Shown here: in pieces, positions 7,724 through 18,035 of the stretch
Position numbering within the stretch: the first letter of the stretch is position 1
How the letters are laid out: each line of letters begins with the position of its first letter
Assembly: GCF_900106925.1 (NCBI RefSeq)
Contig: NZ_FNNZ01000008.1
Coordinates: 124,001-188,000 of the forward strand
Source of the DNA: Thiocapsa roseopersicina
GTDB lineage: Bacteria; Pseudomonadota; Gammaproteobacteria; Chromatiales; Chromatiaceae
DNA length: 64,000 nt
Direction: 5' to 3'
Program-made: the position numbers and the translations under genes
Notes under the pieces: model-generated
Seen by the model: the letters and a program-made list of their open reading frames with translations, nothing else
What the model was told of the DNA's origin: nothing
The model's database searches: none

Positions 7724-8410
7724 ATGACCACTATTCTTGTCGTCGACGATGAACCGGATATTCGCGAGGTCATGCGTTTCGCGCTCGAAAACGCCGAATA
7801 TCGCGTGATCGAGGCCGCCCATGCGGACGAAGCGCGCAAGCTCCTGACCAATGAGAGCCCGGACCTCATCCTGCTCGACTGGATGCTGCCCGGACGCTCG
7901 GGTCTCGAGCTGGCGCAGCAGCTCAAACAGAGTCCCAAGAGCCGCGCCGTACCCATCATCATGGTCAGCGCCCGCGGCGAGGAAGAGGACCGGATCAAGG
8001 GTCTCGACACCGGGGCCGACGACTACATCGCCAAGCCCTTCTCGCCGCGCGAGATGGTCGCTCGCGTGAAGGCGGTCCTGCGGCGCGCGAAGACCGACGA
8101 GCCCGCGGACGAGATCGACGTCGGGGGTCTGCGCATCGACAACATCAGTCATCGCGTCACTGCCGAGGGGCGCCCGGTCGACATCGCCCCGACCGAATAT
8201 CGCCTCCTGCATTTCTTCATGACCCACGCCGATCGTGCCTTCAGCCGCTCGCAGCTGCTCGATCAGGTCTGGGGCGATCAGGTCTATGTGGAGGAACGCA
8301 CGGTCGACGTGCATGTGCGCCGCCTGCGCAAGGCGCTCGAGACCTCCGGCCACGACCGACTGCTTCAGACCGTGCGCGGTGTGGGCTATCGCTTCTCGGA
8401 CAAGACCTGA
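7724..8410 (+). CDS. phoB: Phosphate regulon response regulator
   Basis: A 228-residue OmpR/PhoB-family regulator. The receiver domain (about 1-120) shows DDEPD near residue 10, the phosphorylated Asp in LILLDWMLPG near 54, and the lysine in DDYIAKPFSP near 105. The C-terminal winged helix (about 130-228) carries LDQVWGDQVYVEERTVDVHV, the PhoB recognition helix region. ATG 7724 is used because the upstream frame to 7616 is not family-like. It lies 5 bases before the phoR start, with a Pho box upstream. Confidence 0.93.
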   Translation: MTTILVVDDEPDIREVMRFALENAEYRVIEAAHADEARKLLTNESPDLILLDWMLPGRSGLELAQQLKQSPKSRAVPIIMVSARGEEEDRIKGLDTGADDYIAKPFSPREMVARVKAVLRRAKTDEPADEIDVGGLRIDNISHRVTAEGRPVDIAPTEYRLLHFFMTHADRAFSRSQLLDQVWGDQVYVEERTVDVHVRRLRKALETSGHDRLLQTVRGVGYRFSDKT

Positions 8411-8415
8411 CGCGA

Positions 8416-9849
8416 TTGGCCGGTAAGCCACACCCACGGGGAGAGTCCTGGCGTCGCGCCCTGTCGTTCGAGTTTTGGCTGTTCACGGCCACGATCGTCC
8501 TGTGCACCGCGCCGTGGCTGATCGCACCCGACTGGGCTTGGGCCTGGACGCCGGTCCTCGTCGCCTATCTGCTGCGCCATCTCTACCTGCTCGCGCATCT
8601 CGCGCTGCTGATCCGGCGTCACCACCGGCTCACCCCACCCTTTCCGCGCGGGCTCTGGGGCGAGATCTATCGCAGCATCGCGCAGTATCAGCAACGCGGG
8701 CGCAAGGGCCGCAAGCGCCAGATCCGCTTCACCCGCCGCTTCCGCGAGGCGGCCAACGCGGTACCGGACGGTCTGGTCATCCTCGACAAGCTGCATCGGG
8801 TGGATTGGGCGAATCCCGCCGCGGCGACCCTGATGAACGTGCACTGGCCCGAGGACGACGGGCGGCCGCTATTCGAGATCCTGACCCATCCGGATCTCAA
8901 AGACTTCGTCGAGACCGGCGAGTCGTTGCGGCCGATGGAGCTCGCCCCGGAGCACAACCGAGCCCTGATGCTGTCGCTGCGCATCACCCCCTTCGGCGAG
9001 CGCAAACGCCAGCGCCTCGTCGTCGCGCGCGACATCACCAAGATCTATCACCTGAACATGATCCGGCGCGACTTCGTCGCCAACGCCTCGCATGAGCTGC
9101 GCACGCCCCTGACCGTCATCGCCGGCTTCCTCGAGAGCCTGATCGACGCCTCGGCCACGCCGCCGAATCATCGTCGCCCCTTGACCCTGATGCACAATCA
9201 GGCCGAGCGCATGCGTCTCATCATCGAAGACCTGCTGACACTCTCGCGCCTGGAGATGCATGAGCACCCGGAGGTGCAGGAGCCTGTCGATGTCCCGGAC
9301 GAGCTGCATCTGATCCTTCAAGAGGCCCATGCACTGAGCAACGGTCGGCACGGATTTTCGACCGACATCGACGAGAATCTGCTCTTGCTCGGGAGCTCGC
9401 CCGAGCTGCGCAGCGCCTTCTCCAATCTCATCTTCAACGCGGTCAAGCATACGCCCGACGGTACCGAGATCCGTATCCGCTGGGCGGCATGGAGCGACAG
9501 CCTGGAGCTGCGCGTCGAAGACAACGGACCCGGCATCGAGCCCGAGCATTTACCAAGGCTGACGGAACGCTTTTATCGCATCGACAAGGCCCGCTCGCGC
9601 GAATCCGGAGGCACCGGGCTCGGTCTCGCCATCGTCAAGCACATCATGAACCGACACGATGCGCGCCTGCTGATCGCAAGCGAGATCGATCGGGGCTCGA
9701 CCTTTACGTGCGTCTTCCCGCGTGATCGAGCCATTGCCCGAGAAGACCCCGAGCACGCCGGTCCACGCCGGGCAGCTCCGGAGCCGACAGCCGAGACCCA
9801 CGCCCCCGCCGCGCCGGAAGCCGTACCGCCGCTTCGGGCACGGGGATGA
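8416..9849 (+). CDS. phoR: Phosphate regulon sensor histidine kinase
   Basis: A 477-residue membrane kinase that phosphorylates PhoB when phosphate is low. Order of parts: two N-terminal membrane segments (about 20-60), a basic linker, a PAS domain (about 115-205), the dimerisation helix with phospho-accepting His in NASHELRTPL, then the ATPase domain with N (FNAVKH), G1 (DNGPGI) and G2 (GGTGLGLAI) boxes. A proline/alanine-rich tail of about 40 residues follows. The start is TTG 8416, 5 bases after the phoB stop. Confidence 0.92.
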   Translation: MAGKPHPRGESWRRALSFEFWLFTATIVLCTAPWLIAPDWAWAWTPVLVAYLLRHLYLLAHLALLIRRHHRLTPPFPRGLWGEIYRSIAQYQQRGRKGRKRQIRFTRRFREAANAVPDGLVILDKLHRVDWANPAAATLMNVHWPEDDGRPLFEILTHPDLKDFVETGESLRPMELAPEHNRALMLSLRITPFGERKRQRLVVARDITKIYHLNMIRRDFVANASHELRTPLTVIAGFLESLIDASATPPNHRRPLTLMHNQAERMRLIIEDLLTLSRLEMHEHPEVQEPVDVPDELHLILQEAHALSNGRHGFSTDIDENLLLLGSSPELRSAFSNLIFNAVKHTPDGTEIRIRWAAWSDSLELRVEDNGPGIEPEHLPRLTERFYRIDKARSRESGGTGLGLAIVKHIMNRHDARLLIASEIDRGSTFTCVFPRDRAIAREDPEHAGPRRAAPEPTAETHAPAAPEAVPPLRARG

Positions 9850-9948
9850 CACCCGTAACAAGGGGTGCTCGACGGCTTGTCGATGTGTGCACGCAGGGGT
9901 AGGATCCCGACTCGGTCCCGGTCGAAACAGGTCCCGGAGGATTCGCTG

Positions 9949-10848
9949 ATGAACGACTTAAGCAAAGCTCTCACGTTCGGCTGTGCTCTGGTCCTCGCCG
10001 GACTGTCCACGACCACTTGGTGCGCCGATCTCGACGAGATTCGGGAGCGCGGCGAATTGCGCCATCTCGGCATCAAATACGCCAACTTCGTCACCGGCTC
10101 CGGTGACGGTTTCGACGTGGAATTGGTGAAAGGCTTTGCGCAGGATCTAGGTGTCGACTACGTCCTCGTCGACACGAATTTCTACAACGTCATGCGCGAT
10201 CTGTTGGGCAAGGACGTGGTGCGCAACGGCTCGGAGGTCACCCTCGAAGGCGACTACCCGGTCCGCGGGGATATGATCGCGGCCGGATTTACGATGCTCC
10301 CCTGGCGCGAGCAGGTGCTGCTGTATTCACAACCCACCTTTCCGTCTCAAGTCCTCTTGGTGGCCCGCTCGGAATCCGAGCTTTCCCCGATCGCGGGTAG
10401 CGACGACCTGTCCCATGATATCCTTCAAACCAAATCGCTGATTGGATCGAAAAGCCTCTTGGTGATGGAGCGAACCTGTCTCGACCCCGCCAACTACGGC
10501 CTGACAGGTTCGGGGGTCGATCTAAAGTCCTACACCAGAAGCTCAAACCTCAACGAGATGGTCCCGGCGCTGCTCAACGAAGAGGCCGAGCTGACCCTGT
10601 TGGACGTCCCGGATGCCATTCTCGATCTAAAGAAATGGGCCGGAGCCATCAAGATCATCGGCCCCATCTCGGAACATCAGGATCTTGCCGCCGCTTTCCC
10701 GAAGAGCGCACCCGCTCTGCGCGACGCCTTCGACGATTACCTCGCGAGAATCAAGGCCGATGGCACCTACGATCGCTTGGTCGACAAATACTACCCGGGG
10801 ATCCGCCGTTACTTTCCGGAGTTCTTTGACCCTAGGTCCGGTAGTTGA
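9949..10848 (+). CDS. Periplasmic solute-binding protein (family 3-like)
   Basis: A 299-residue exported protein with a signal peptide ending near TTWCA (about residue 24) and a type-2 periplasmic-binding fold: LDEIRERGELRHLGIKYANF near the N-terminus and DGTYDRLVDKYYPG near the C-terminus are typical of amino-acid-binding family 3 proteins. No ABC permease or ATPase is nearby. The next gene, 195 bp downstream on the same strand, encodes a hybrid kinase with a periplasmic domain, so this may be a sensory ligand carrier rather than a transporter subunit. ATG 9949 has CGGAGG 8 bases upstream. The ligand is unknown. Confidence 0.75.
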   Translation: MNDLSKALTFGCALVLAGLSTTTWCADLDEIRERGELRHLGIKYANFVTGSGDGFDVELVKGFAQDLGVDYVLVDTNFYNVMRDLLGKDVVRNGSEVTLEGDYPVRGDMIAAGFTMLPWREQVLLYSQPTFPSQVLLVARSESELSPIAGSDDLSHDILQTKSLIGSKSLLVMERTCLDPANYGLTGSGVDLKSYTRSSNLNEMVPALLNEEAELTLLDVPDAILDLKKWAGAIKIIGPISEHQDLAAAFPKSAPALRDAFDDYLARIKADGTYDRLVDKYYPGIRRYFPEFFDPRSGS

Positions 10849-11042
10849 CCGCTCCGTGCTTCATGCAAGGGTTCTACGGCCTTGACGATCGCGGTCATCC
10901 GAGGGCTCACCCGACGGGTGATGGCCGCTACAACCCTTGGAGCACGCTCCGAGCGGCTTGACACGATGCCGCGTCGACGTGCCTTCAGCGCTCGACAAAC
11001 GCCCTCGGTCAACCGCGCGGGCATCAATCGATCCACACCAAG

Positions 11043-13748
11043 ATGGCGTCGCTAGGTCGACTCGCCCCGCGTTGGCCGCTTCTTCTGGCGGTCGTCTTCT
11101 GCGTCTATACCCTTGTCCTGCTCTGGAACGTCTTCACCGCGCAAGACCTGCTGCGCGCCGCCGCGGACGCCCGATTGGTCGCGGACAGCCAACGTCGCGC
11201 GATCGCCGTGGGCGACTTCACCGCCGACCGCCGCAACAGCGCCGTGGACCTTGCCGAAAGCCATGAGATCGAGGCCTACCTGATCAATCTCGCCTTGGGC
11301 ATGTCGTTGCAGTACGGACTGAACACCAATCTCGATGCCATCGAGCAGCGTTTCCGCCGACATGTCGAGCAGAAGACCTTGCGTGGATCGCCCCTCTACC
11401 AACGGATCCTCTACCGAGACGAGCAGGGCAAAACACTCGTCGACCTGCAACCCGCCGCGCCGCCCGTCGATCTCCCGGACGGATTCGAGCACGAATCCAA
11501 GGTCTCGATTCAAGGGGAATCGCACCGATTGATCGCGAGCGCTCCGGTGGTCCACAAAGGGATGTTCAAAGGCGTCGTCGTCACTGTCGGCAGTCTCGAT
11601 CAACTCTCCTCGCTGCTGATCTCGAGCGGGGACGAGGAGACATCCTCGGCACGCTATCAGGAGCTGCTCGTCGGACCGAACGGCCTGGTGATTGCGCCGC
11701 CCGGTCCCGAGATCGGGGTCGATCCCGAGTTGGCGCACGCCCTTGCCCGCTTGCCCGAAGACACCCTGCTGCCGATCGGCGCGGGCCCGGACCGTCGGGC
11801 GGATCTGGAGGGGTGGCTGGCGGTGCGCAGCCCGGTCGCGGGTACGCCTTTATCGCTCCTCACCTTGATGACGGAAGCCTCCGCCTACGGCCATCTCAGC
11901 TCGAGGCTCTTTCTCTACACCTTGGGTGCCTTTCCCTTCGTGCTGCTGTTTGCGGCGGTCGCCTTCGATCGCATGCGGTTGCGGGCGATTCGATTCGAAG
12001 AAAAGTACGCCGAATCGGATCGTCTGCGCGACCGTTTGGAACATCAGAATCACCGCCTCTCCGAGGAGATCGCGCGCCGCGAGGCATTGGAGCAGGATCT
12101 GCGCGACAACACCCGTCGGCTCGAGGAGATGGCGGAATCCCTGAAGACCAGCGTCGCGCGAGCCGAGGAAGCCAGCCGCGCGAAATCCGAATTTCTGGCT
12201 GCCATGAGCCACGAGATCCGGACACCGATGAACGGCATCATCGGGATGACCGAGCTGGCCTTGGAGACACGGCTGACGGACGAGCAACGTGACTGTCTCG
12301 ACGTCGTGAAGTCGTCGGCCGACGGCCTCCTGACCATCATCAACGATATCCTCGATTTCTCGAAGATCGAGGCCGGTAAGCTGGCGGTCGAGTCGATCGA
12401 TCTCGATCTGCATGCACTCGTCAACGAGATCATGCGCTCCTTACGGGTCAAGTCGCGGGAGAAACCGCTCGAGCTCATCAGCGAGCTTGCGCCGGGCGTC
12501 CCGCGCCGTTTGATCGGCGACCCGGGCCGCCTGCGGCAGATCCTCGTCAACCTCCTGAACAACGCAATCAAATTTACCGAGCAGGGCGAGGTCGCTCTGC
12601 ACGTGGATGCAGGGCCGATCGCCGAAGACCGGGTGGAGGTTCATTTCGCCGTGCGCGACACCGGCATCGGCATCTCCGCGGAGAACCAGAGACGCATCTT
12701 CGATGCCTTCTCTCAGGAGGACGGCTCGATCACGCGTCGTTTCGGCGGTACCGGACTGGGTCTGACGATCTCCAGTCGGTTGGCCGCGTTGATGGGTGGG
12801 CGCATCTGGGTCGAGAGCACGCTCGGCGAGGGCAGCACCTTCCATGTGGCCCTGCCGCTCGGCGTCGGCGATGGGGAATTCGCGGCGCAGCAACTGCCCG
12901 AGCTGAGCGGAAAGCGCGTCTTGCTGGTCGACGACAACGCGGTCAATCGCCGAATTCTCTGCCGCATGCTTGTGCCGTGGGGTATGCAGGTGACCGAGGC
13001 GCGCAACGGAACCGAATGTCTCGCCGTCGTCGCCGATCCGGACATCCGGGCCTTCGATCTGCTCCTGATCGACTACGAGATGCCCGATCTCGATGGTTTC
13101 GCGGTCGTCTCCGCGCTCGCGCAGACCCCGCGAACGCGACACCTCGAGATGATCATGCTCTCCTCGGGGGTCATTCCGGGCCATGCCGAGCGCTGCCGGG
13201 ACCTCGGCATCCATGCCCTTCTCGCCAAACCCGTCGCCTACGACGATCTGCTGAAAGCCGTGCAAAACGCCTTGGGCGAGCGCACGCGGGAGACGGCACC
13301 CGAGGCCCCGCCTGCAGCCCGTTCACCGCGGCAAGCCGGGAAGGCTCTCAAGATCCTGCTGGCCGAGGACAACCTGGTCAATCAGAAGCTAATGACCAAG
13401 CTTCTCGGCAAATGGGGCCATGACGTCACCCTGGCCAACAACGGCCGCGAGGCCTTGGAGCAGGCCGAGCGCGACGCCTTCGATCTGATTCTCATGGACA
13501 TGCAGATGCCGGTCATGGGGGGATTGGAGGCGACCCGGCTGATCCGCGAGCGCGAGGGCGCCGACCCGACGTCGCCACGCATCCCGATTCACGCCCTGAC
13601 GGCTGCCGCGCTCCCGGAAGAGCGCGCGGCTGCATTGGCTTCAGGTGTGGATGGTTATCTCACCAAGCCGCTCGACCGAATCGTATTGCTCGACCTGCTC
13701 GAGCGTCTCGCGATGGCTCCCGACACGCGGATAGAGCTACCTGCTTAG
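11043..13748 (+). CDS. Hybrid sensor histidine kinase with two receiver domains
   Basis: A 901-residue inner-membrane kinase. Membrane segments lie at about 10-30 and 287-308, enclosing a ~255-residue periplasmic sensor region that I cannot assign to a family. A coiled-coil linker (about 320-380) leads to the HisKA domain with His390 ([13 protein letters not shown]), the ATPase domain (NNAIKF, DTGIGIS, GGTGLGL), receiver 1 (Asp677 in [12 protein letters not shown]) and receiver 2 (Asp819 in [13 protein letters not shown]). No Hpt domain is present, so a separate phosphotransfer protein is needed. The upstream binding-protein gene may provide its input. ATG 11043 is the first plausible start; its ribosome-binding site is weak. 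Confidence 0.85.
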   Translation: MASLGRLAPRWPLLLAVVFCVYTLVLLWNVFTAQDLLRAAADARLVADSQRRAIAVGDFTADRRNSAVDLAESHEIEAYLINLALGMSLQYGLNTNLDAIEQRFRRHVEQKTLRGSPLYQRILYRDEQGKTLVDLQPAAPPVDLPDGFEHESKVSIQGESHRLIASAPVVHKGMFKGVVVTVGSLDQLSSLLISSGDEETSSARYQELLVGPNGLVIAPPGPEIGVDPELAHALARLPEDTLLPIGAGPDRRADLEGWLAVRSPVAGTPLSLLTLMTEASAYGHLSSRLFLYTLGAFPFVLLFAAVAFDRMRLRAIRFEEKYAESDRLRDRLEHQNHRLSEEIARREALEQDLRDNTRRLEEMAESLKTSVARAEEASRAKSEFLAAMSHEIRTPMNGIIGMTELALETRLTDEQRDCLDVVKSSADGLLTIINDILDFSKIEAGKLAVESIDLDLHALVNEIMRSLRVKSREKPLELISELAPGVPRRLIGDPGRLRQILVNLLNNAIKFTEQGEVALHVDAGPIAEDRVEVHFAVRDTGIGISAENQRRIFDAFSQEDGSITRRFGGTGLGLTISSRLAALMGGRIWVESTLGEGSTFHVALPLGVGDGEFAAQQLPELSGKRVLLVDDNAVNRRILCRMLVPWGMQVTEARNGTECLAVVADPDIRAFDLLLIDYEMPDLDGFAVVSALAQTPRTRHLEMIMLSSGVIPGHAERCRDLGIHALLAKPVAYDDLLKAVQNALGERTRETAPEAPPAARSPRQAGKALKILLAEDNLVNQKLMTKLLGKWGHDVTLANNGREALEQAERDAFDLILMDMQMPVMGGLEATRLIREREGADPTSPRIPIHALTAAALPEERAAALASGVDGYLTKPLDRIVLLDLLERLAMAPDTRIELPA

Positions 13749-13796
13749 CCCCGCAACCGTCGGATCCGGGCCCACCGGAGCCGCGATCCGGGGCGA

Positions 13797-13896
13797 GATT
13801 TCCGGGAAGGCATCGACCCTGTAGGGGCGACTCAGGTCGCCCCTACAGCCCCTACCGCCCCTACCGCCCCTTCAGGGTGTTTGTTCCCGGAAATCG
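13797..13896. repeat. Intergenic inverted-repeat element with inner hairpin and 9-bp tandem repeats
   Basis: The outer arms GATTTCCGGGAA (13797-13808) and TTCCCGGAAATC (about 13884-13895) are complementary. Inside is a 12-bp-stem hairpin, TGTAGGGGCGAC / GTCGCCCCTACA (13820-13847), and about four copies of a CCCCTACCG-like 9-mer (about 13840-13875). It lies directly downstream of the hybrid kinase gene and could act as its terminator. A related TTCCCGGAAACCGCC string occurs near 20892. Confidence 0.6.
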
Positions 13897-13897
13897 C

Positions 13898-13984
13898 CTA
13901 AACCGCGCCGTCTCCAGCGGTCGTCAAAACCGCCGGGGACGATCCCATCCAAAAGCATCGCACACCGCACTGGGCGCGGTTTAG
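13898..13984. repeat. Single palindromic element ending at the aminotransferase stop codon
   Basis: This 87-bp unit has ends CTAAACCGCGCC and GGCGCGGTTTAG. Its interior shares GATCCCATCCAAAA and CATCGCA with the unit at 5597-5683. The TAA stop of the minus-strand aminotransferase (13981-13983) is inside its right end. It lies between convergent genes and could form a long-stem hairpin on either transcript. Confidence 0.85.
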
Positions 13985-15522
13985 GTACTCTGCGTCAAGC
14001 CGCTTCGAGCGATGTGATCGACGAGTCGGCCAAAGACATAATCGACCTCGTCGTAGCTGTTGTAGACACCGTGGGTCGAGATCCGGAACCCGATCCGGTC
14101 GTCGGCCGGCGCGAGCTGGCTGCTGCGCCAGGTCACGGAGCGAATGTAGACCTTGGGCGTCTCCCCCGCGAGGTCACTCAGGATCTTGTTGATTGCGGTA
14201 TTCATCGCCGCGAAGCTCGCGGCCTCGTCTCTGGCCGCAAATGGATTGAAGCAGGTCAGCGCGGTGGCAAACCGCGCGTCCGGGTGCTCCTGTACCCAGA
14301 GCGCATTGCGCCCCCATTGGCCCGCAATCAACCCCTTGAGATGGTTGCCGAGCGCGACGCCGCGCTCGTAGATCGGCTGCACCCCGATCCGATCGAAGAA
14401 GCTCAAGGCGTCGGTCATGGCATAGACCGCGGGGGTATTGCTCTCGCCCCGAAACTGCATGTAGACGCTCGGGTTCCAGGCCCGACTCTCGGACCAGGAG
14501 CTCGGATCGGCAAAGAGATTCCCGTACAGGAAGAAATTGCCCATCGCGAACGGCGGCAACGGATTGGCGGCCCCGTCCGAGGTGCGGACATAGAGGATGC
14601 CGGTACCCGGTCCGCCGCAGAGCCATTTGTGACCCGCCCCCGCGATGAAATCCGCACCGTAGGCGTGACAATCGATGGGCAGCATCCCCCAGCCATGGGC
14701 GGAGTCGATGATCGAGAAGGCGCCGTAGGCGCGCGCCAGGGCGCACAACTCGGGAATCGGCATCCGGAGACCGTTCTTGTAGAAGATCTCCGAGATGGCG
14801 AGATATTGCTTGTTGTCGGCCCCCAAGGGTGCGGCGAGCGCGGGCTCGAACCAATCCAGGACGTCCGAGACACCGACGGCATCGGTGAAGCGCGAAGGGA
14901 TATCGACGACGACGACCTCGACCCCGTGGTAGTCCCTCGCCCAGGCAATCGGGCCAGCCAGGGCGGGGTGCTCGAAGCTGGTCGTCACGATCCGATCGCC
15001 CGGCTTCCAGGGTGTGCCGGCAAAGATGAGATTGCAGGCGTCGGTCGTGTTGTAGCTCAGCACGATCTCGTCGGCGTTCGCGCCGTAAACCGCCGCGACC
15101 ATGGCCTGACGTGCGCCGGTCGCGGAGGGCAAGATCGGAAACAGCGCAGGTGCCTCGGCCGCCAGGTTGGCCGACCAGCTCAGCGGATCCGCGGCTTTGT
15201 AGCGGTTGTAGACGGCGAGATTGTTCAGCACGAACTCGGGCGGCGAGCCGGTGGTCCCGGTGTTCATATGGATGTAGTCGTCCGCCAACGGGAAGGCTTG
15301 GCGGACCCGATGCCAGTACGCCTCGCCCGTCGGTCGCCCGGAGATGCTCGGCGGGGCCAACAGCTCCCGGCCGAACCGACCCGGCGGAACCCCGGGCGGG
15401 CCCGCTTTGCCCTTGGCCAGAACCTCCCCCGGTCCGACCAGTCCCGCCGCAACGGTCGCCGATGCAAAACCCTTCAGAAAATCACGCCGATCAAGGCCCG
15501 AACCCTGCTTATTCGCTGTCAT
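13981..15522 (-). CDS. Tat-exported PLP-dependent aminotransferase class V (isopenicillin-N-epimerase-like)
   Basis: A 513-residue protein with a twin-arginine signal (LDRRDFLKGFASATVAAG, about residues 10-27), so the folded, cofactor-loaded enzyme is probably exported. The rest is a class V PLP fold: TGTTGSP near residue 90, DSAHGWGMLP (cofactor aspartate region), and the Schiff-base lysine in AGAGHKWLCGGPG. Start ATG 15522 has AAGGGG 8 bases upstream and puts the Tat motif at the N-terminus; the longer frame to 15729 would bury it. Substrate is unknown; relatives are annotated as epimerases, cysteine desulfurases or kynureninase-like enzymes. Confidence 0.8.
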   Translation of the reverse strand: MTANKQGSGLDRRDFLKGFASATVAAGLVGPGEVLAKGKAGPPGVPPGRFGRELLAPPSISGRPTGEAYWHRVRQAFPLADDYIHMNTGTTGSPPEFVLNNLAVYNRYKAADPLSWSANLAAEAPALFPILPSATGARQAMVAAVYGANADEIVLSYNTTDACNLIFAGTPWKPGDRIVTTSFEHPALAGPIAWARDYHGVEVVVVDIPSRFTDAVGVSDVLDWFEPALAAPLGADNKQYLAISEIFYKNGLRMPIPELCALARAYGAFSIIDSAHGWGMLPIDCHAYGADFIAGAGHKWLCGGPGTGILYVRTSDGAANPLPPFAMGNFFLYGNLFADPSSWSESRAWNPSVYMQFRGESNTPAVYAMTDALSFFDRIGVQPIYERGVALGNHLKGLIAGQWGRNALWVQEHPDARFATALTCFNPFAARDEAASFAAMNTAINKILSDLAGETPKVYIRSVTWRSSQLAPADDRIGFRISTHGVYNSYDEVDYVFGRLVDHIARSGLTQST

Positions 15523-15754
15523 CCCACACACCCCTTGCGCTGAAGATCGATTGGGAGCAATCCACTCTCTGGTGAACCGCTCATGCCATGGCACACCGAC
15601 CGCGCGGTCCCGACCGGAAGCTTCGAAAGGGGTCGCACTCGCACGACCCCGCATCGATCGCTGGGGACCGAACGGCACGGGTGAGGCGAGCTTAACAGGA
15701 TCGATCGACAGACCTGTGACGGAGATCACAGGGCGGGGAGGTTCAGGACCGAAA

Positions 15755-15777
15755 GGGCACCGCAGAATGCGGTGCCC
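15755..15777 (-). terminator. Intrinsic terminator of the aroA-ihfB operon
   Basis: A 10-bp stem GGGCACCGCA/TGCGGTGCCC with loop GAA lies 13-35 bp beyond the ihfB stop. On the minus strand it is followed by a short TTT run, weak for an intrinsic terminator but well placed at the operon end. Confidence 0.65.
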
Positions 15778-15789
15778 GGTGTGACAGTG

Positions 15790-16131
15790 TCAGCGAGAGG
15801 ACGCGACGAGCGGGATGCGCTCTTCTTCCTGCGTACCCTGCTCGTCTTGAAACGCTTGGTTGACGCGGTCCCGGAGCTCCTTGCCGGGCTTGAAATGGGG
15901 GACATGCTTCCCGGCCAAGGCGACCGAGTCGCCTGTCTTCGGGTTACGCCCGATCCGGGGCGGCCGGTAGTGCAACGAAAAGCTTCCGAAACCTCGGATC
16001 TCGATCCGCTCGCCCGAGGCAAGTGCAGTACTCATGCGATCGAGGGTCTTTCGTACCGCCTCCTCCACGTCTTTGTAGGGAAGGTGGTCTTGCGCCGCCG
16101 CCAGAACGTCGATCAGCTCGGATTTTGTCAT
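15790..16131 (-). CDS. ihfB: Integration host factor subunit beta
   Basis: A 113-residue DNA-bending protein that pairs with IHF-alpha to shape promoters, recombination sites and origins. It starts [11 protein letters not shown] and contains the arm signature [21 protein letters not shown] and the minor-groove-intercalating proline region (RNPKTGDSV). It is longer than E. coli IhfB (94 residues) because of an acidic tail ending [14 protein letters not shown] 16131 is chosen over 16167 because the family begins there. It follows rpsA, the usual gammaproteobacterial order. Confidence 0.93.
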   Translation of the reverse strand: MTKSELIDVLAAAQDHLPYKDVEEAVRKTLDRMSTALASGERIEIRGFGSFSLHYRPPRIGRNPKTGDSVALAGKHVPHFKPGKELRDRVNQAFQDEQGTQEEERIPLVASSR

Positions 16132-16156
16132 GGTGTCGACTCCTGGAAAAGGAGAT

Positions 16157-16177
16157 GGGGCCCGCAATACGGGCCCC
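16157..16177 (-). terminator. Hairpin between rpsA and ihfB
   Basis: An 8-bp G/C stem, GGGGCCCG/CGGGCCCC, with loop CAATA sits between the rpsA stop and the ihfB start. There is no clear U-tract on the minus strand, so partial termination, RNA processing or mRNA stabilisation after rpsA is more likely than full termination. Confidence 0.55.
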
Positions 16178-16217
16178 GCCTAAAGAGACATCAAGCAAGA
16201 GACATCGCGAAGGGGTA

Positions 16218-17897
16218 TCAGCCCCCGCGCTGGGCCTCTTCCATCTGCTCTTTGAGGAGATCGCCGAGGGTGGTCGCGGTGGACGGATCGCGGGAGTAAC
16301 CCTTGATCGCGGCCTGCTCTTCCTCGACATCCTTCGCCTTCATGGAGAGCGAAAGGGTGCGGTTCTTTCGGTCCACACCGAGGAACTTCGCTTCGATCTC
16401 TTCGCCGGCCTTCAGAACGGCACGTGCGTCCTCGATGCGGTCGCGCGAGATCTCCGAGGCACGCAGGTATCCTTCGACGCCGTCGGCCAAGGCGATGGTC
16501 GCGCCCTTGGGATCTACATCCAGGATGACGCCGGTGACGACGCTGCCCTTCTCGTGCAGGGCTACGAAGCTGGAGAAGGGATCCTTATCCAACTGCTTGA
16601 CACCGAGGGAGATGCGCTCGCGCTCCGGATCGACCGACAGCACGACCGTTTCCAGCTCGTCGCCCTTCTTGTAGCGACGCAGGGCCTGCTCGCCGGCCTC
16701 GTCCCAGGAGATGTCGGAGAGATGCACCAGACCGTCGATGCCGCCGTCCAGACCGATGAAGATACCGAAGTCCGTGATGGACTTGATCTTGCCGGAGACG
16801 TGATCGCCCTTCTTGTGGGTGACCGCGAACTCGTCCCAGGGGTTCATCGCACACTGCTTGATGCCGAGCGAGATGCGACGACGCTCCTCGTCGATATCCA
16901 GCACCATGACCTCGACCTCGTCGCCGAGTGCCACGACCTTGCTCGGGTGGATGTTCTTGTTGGTCCAATCCATCTCGGAGACGTGGACCAGACCCTCGAC
17001 ACCCTCTTCGATCTCGACGAAGCAGCCGTAGTCGGCGATGTTGGTGACCTTGCCGAAGACACGGGTGCTCTCGGGATAACGGCGCGAGATATTGACCCAG
17101 GGGTCCTCGCCCATCTGCTTGAGGCCCAACGAGACGCGCTGCCGATCGCGGTCGAACTTGAGCACCTTCACGGTGACCTCGTCGCCGATCTCGACCACCT
17201 CGGAGGGATGCTTGACGCGACGCCAAGCCATATCCGTGATGTGCAGCAGACCGTCGATGCCGCCCAGATCCAGGAAGGCGCCGTAGTCGGTCAGGTTCTT
17301 GACGATACCCTTGACCTCCATGCCTTCTTCCAGGTTCTTCAGCAGCGTATCGCGCTCGGCGCTGTATTCCTCTTCCACCACGGCGCGGCGGGAGACGACG
17401 ACATTGTTGCGCTTGCGGTCGAGCTTGATGACCTTGAATTCCTGCTCCTTGCCTTCGAGGTAGGTGGTGTCGCGCACGGGGCGCACGTCCACCAAGGAGC
17501 CCGGAAGGAAGGCGCGAACGGTGCCCAGGTCGACGGTGAAACCGCCCTTGACCTTGCCGTTGATCATGCCCTTGACGGTGTCGGCAGCCTCGAACGCCTT
17601 CTCCAGATGATCCCATGCGGCGAACCGCTTTGCCTTCTCGCGCGAGAGACGGGTCACGCCGAAGCCGTCTTCGACCGCGTCCAGGGCAACCTCGACCTCG
17701 TCGCCGACCGCGACCTCGAGCTGGCCATCCGGGCCGATGAATTGAATTCTGGGGATCACGCCCTCGGACTTGAGCCCGGCATTGATCACAACGTTGTCGG
17801 AGGTGATCTCGATCACGGTTCCGATGACGATGGTGCCCGGCTGCAGTTGAGTGGTGCTCAGACTCTGTTCAAATAGTTCGGCAAAGCTTTCGGTCAT
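16218..17897 (-). CDS. rpsA: 30S ribosomal protein S1
   Basis: A 559-residue protein, close to the 557 residues of E. coli S1, which brings mRNA to the 30S subunit. Six S1 RNA-binding domains are visible as repeated segments such as [40 protein letters not shown] and [20 protein letters not shown]. The N-terminus [13 protein letters not shown] is the family's ribosome-anchoring helix. It lies between cmk and ihfB as in many gammaproteobacteria. Autoregulation through its leader is known in E. coli and not tested here. Confidence 0.96.
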   Translation of the reverse strand: MTESFAELFEQSLSTTQLQPGTIVIGTVIEITSDNVVINAGLKSEGVIPRIQFIGPDGQLEVAVGDEVEVALDAVEDGFGVTRLSREKAKRFAAWDHLEKAFEAADTVKGMINGKVKGGFTVDLGTVRAFLPGSLVDVRPVRDTTYLEGKEQEFKVIKLDRKRNNVVVSRRAVVEEEYSAERDTLLKNLEEGMEVKGIVKNLTDYGAFLDLGGIDGLLHITDMAWRRVKHPSEVVEIGDEVTVKVLKFDRDRQRVSLGLKQMGEDPWVNISRRYPESTRVFGKVTNIADYGCFVEIEEGVEGLVHVSEMDWTNKNIHPSKVVALGDEVEVMVLDIDEERRRISLGIKQCAMNPWDEFAVTHKKGDHVSGKIKSITDFGIFIGLDGGIDGLVHLSDISWDEAGEQALRRYKKGDELETVVLSVDPERERISLGVKQLDKDPFSSFVALHEKGSVVTGVILDVDPKGATIALADGVEGYLRASEISRDRIEDARAVLKAGEEIEAKFLGVDRKNRTLSLSMKAKDVEEEQAAIKGYSRDPSTATTLGDLLKEQMEEAQRGG

Positions 17898-18035
17898 AAG
17901 ATGAAATTATCCTGAAGACGGCGCGCTGACCCGTCCCATCCGGGACGAGGGGTATGAATGAGATGAAAAGATCGGCGCATTCGGCACCGACCCGACCGGA
18001 TCGACAGGGGTCCCGCTGGACGGACTGCCGATTTC

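Noticed and set aside
15523-15729. Longer start for the aminotransferase.
   Set aside because: It would place the twin-arginine signal about 80 residues inside the protein; ATG 15522 has a good ribosome-binding site.
16023-17876. A 617-residue plus-strand frame across rpsA.
   Set aside because: It is exactly antisense to ribosomal protein S1, and its composition (His/Asp/Leu repeats) mirrors the S1 repeats.
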